Origin: Plecoglossus altivelis
Lineage: Eukaryota > Chordata > Actinopteri > Osmeriformes > Plecoglossidae
NCBI GenBank assembly: GCA_036571765.1
Contig: BROE01000013.1
Coordinates: 13,828,999 to 13,892,998, forward strand
Direction: 5' to 3'
DNA: 64,000 nucleotides
Part shown: one piece after another, positions 62,451-64,000 of the stretch
Position numbering within the stretch: position 1 is the first letter of the stretch
Layout of the letters: each line of letters starts with the position of its first letter
Made by a program: the position numbers and the translations under genes
The notes under the pieces: generated by a model
Seen by the model: only the letters and a program-made list of their open reading frames with translations
What the model was told of the DNA's origin: nothing
Databases searched by the model: none

Positions 62451-62499
62451 GTTTCTAAATGTGATGGATATCTCTGCCTGGCTTTTGACTTTGGGATGG

Positions 62500-62810
62500 G
62501 GTGTGAGTGAAAACTAATCACGTCAGGGTTTCACTGTCAGCCTTGCTTTCCGGTGCTGATGTGGAAGGCAGCAGAGTTTTTTGGGTGTAATGTTTTAATA
62601 GAAAGCAGATGGCTGCAGTTTCAGGGCCAAGCAGTGGTGGTGACATGTCTTTAATATTTTAGAGTGGTCTCGCTGTAAACGTGGAAGCAGCTGTTTCCCC
62701 CTGTTGTAAATTTTCAGTTTTTAATTCATGATTGACAGCTATTGGATTTACTGTAAATTACAGAAATGAATATAGAAGCAATGAAAAGGAGAGGGCCAGC
62801 AAATAGCGGG
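62500..62810. promoter_or_regulatory. Candidate conserved non-coding block
   Basis: Three hundred repeat-free bases contain TAATGTTTTAATAG, GTTTTTAATTCATGATTGAC, CTGTAAATTACAG (a palindrome-like pair) and an E-box-like CAGATGGCTG. The repeat-poor character between CT and GA tracts suggests constraint. Confidence 0.3.
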
Positions 62811-63189
62811 GTGTATGCATGCACGTGTGTTTGCGTGCGCGTGTGTGTATAGTAGTGGGGGGCTTCAGTGCAGTTTGGCGCTGAATACATTCATCCCTAC
62901 CCAAACCCTCCGTGTTTATTTTCTATTTTGTATTTTTGAAGCCAGCGAGCTGCTCAGGCTGTTTAAACAGCAGGGCTGTGTACCAAGCTCTATACGCACT
63001 GATATTCAAATGTACATGAATATTAAAGAAAGACAGAAGACAGGAGGGGTAGTACGATGGGAGAGAAAGTGCGATGGGAGGAGGGTGAGAGAGAGGGAGG
63101 GAGAGAGAGAGAGGGAGAGAGAGAGGGAGAGAGAGGGACGGGGTAGTGGAGGGTGGAGAGCAAGCAGGAGTTATATTTGTATGTGTTTG

Positions 63190-63410
63190 TTTAGCTGCTG
63201 TTCGTTTAGTTTTAATGTCAGGAGCAGAAGGAGCTCCCCTGATGCTCTCCTTTCGAGGTGATTGTCATCAACTCGCTTCTTGGCATTTAAACCACCTGCT
63301 TCAAATAAGAGTATTTGAAATGCAAATACACTGCATATGCCCAGACAAATTAAAATACACAGAGAGTAAACACTTTTGAAGTCATAACTTTTTACCATTT
63401 TTCCTTTTCT
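63190..63410. promoter_or_regulatory. Candidate enhancer block with POU octamer
   Basis: A perfect octamer ATGCAAAT (63320-63327) is flanked by GAGTATTTGAA and by a GCATATGC palindrome 6 bp downstream. The block also has an inverted pair, AGGAGC and GCTCCC, near 63222-63238. It is followed by T-rich sequence from 63410. Confidence 0.3.
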
Positions 63411-63603
63411 TTTCTTTTTTTTTTTCTTCGAGGAGTTGCACTGTCAAACGCTCCTTTTCCTTGAGAAAGGCAATGCCAGACAGATAATACTCTTCACAGC
63501 AACACTGCATAATACTAACTGATTATATATTTATTTATGGTTTTGTTCACAAGACACCGACGAGAACTGCTTTTTTATCTCAGCCCCAGCTCAAATGTTG
63601 TAC

Positions 63604-63692
63604 CTCTCTCTCTGTCTCTCGCTGTCTCTCTCTGTCAATATAGAAGCACTCTCTCCCTCTCTCCCTCTCTGTCTGTCTCTCTCTCTCTCAAC
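63604..63692. repeat. (CT)n-rich tract
   Basis: CTCTCTGTCTCT words occur in two clusters either side of CAATATAGAAGC. The remaining 300 bp to the window end is unique AT-rich sequence with nothing recognised. Confidence 0.88.
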
Positions 63693-64000
63693 AGCAGAGG
63701 GGGGGAAAAGGTTTTTGCTTACTGACGCTATTCTTATTTAACCATCAATGGCTATACATCTTCTTTAGCATTGACTCACATATCACATTGATATTTGTAT
63801 ATGATCATTACTTTTGCACCCATATGCCTTGTTATTCTGGGTCATTCCCAACGTGTTCTATCCAATACTGCTGCATCTGCATTAAGGGTTGAACTAAAGT
63901 ACACAGCACTTCATTTTCCTGGTTAAGTATACTGGGTATCCTATATGTGAAAGGACAATGTTTAGGACAGAGTTAGAATCCTGAAAAAAACTGTGTTTAG

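Larger units (their letters stand above)
51214..64000 (-). other. Putative intron, distal part (gene-free)
   Basis: The stretch contains CT tracts, GT tracts, the CpG-dense island near 58.4 kb and AT-rich enhancer-like blocks at 53850-54060, 61080-61340, 62500-62810 and 63190-63400. No open frame is free of simple-repeat composition. Assignment to an intron rests only on the zinc-finger exon at 31.5 kb being a last exon. Confidence 0.35.

Overview
This window looks like a piece of a ray-finned fish chromosome. It is almost entirely non-coding. The evidence is the very high load of (CA)n, (CT)n and (GA)n microsatellites, several minisatellites, one degenerate tRNA-derived SINE of a type common in teleosts, a fragment carrying the GGGCTGGGCGATAT motif of fish hAT-like elements, and the lack of any long open frame outside simple repeats. 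No bacterial, viral or organellar gene organisation is present. The species cannot be fixed from the sequence alone.

Only one segment can be called coding with some confidence. It is a 284-bp terminal exon on the minus strand (31536 down to 31253) that follows a good splice acceptor. It encodes one C2H2 zinc finger and a short hydrophilic tail that I recognise from memory as belonging to ZNF536, of the ZNF219/ZNF516/ZNF536 family of neural transcriptional repressors. The sequence from about 31252 down to a poly(A) signal at 27061-27056 is a plausible 3' UTR, interrupted by a 0.87-kb C-rich (mRNA sense) minisatellite. A second, weaker candidate terminal exon lies at 44107-43965 on the same strand. 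It has an acceptor in the same splice phase, 46 codons, a stop, and an AT-rich 2.5-kb tail ending in two adjoining AATAAA signals at 41506-41495. If both are real, they would be alternative last exons of one gene. The large zinc-finger exons were not found and should lie beyond base 64000, so the right half of the window is probably a last intron of more than 32 kb.

Layout: 1-27 kb is gene-free 3' flank with candidate conserved blocks, a 25-bp minisatellite (10.36-10.96 kb), an assembly gap inside a CT/CCCACC tract (15.8-16.2 kb), a long CA compound repeat (18.1-18.5 kb) and a hairpin-forming 44-bp minisatellite (20.35-21.12 kb). 27-31.5 kb is the candidate 3' UTR and zinc-finger exon. 31.5-64 kb is putative intron with minisatellites at 33.2 and 50.7 kb, the alternative terminal exon at 41.5-44.1 kb, a SINE relic at 48.4 kb, a CpG-dense island at 58.3-58.6 kb, and AT-rich enhancer-like blocks at 61-63.4 kb.

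I found no undescribed multi-gene system. The most useful leads are the alternative terminal exon, the CpG-dense intronic island, the hairpin minisatellite and the homeodomain/POU-motif-rich non-coding blocks.
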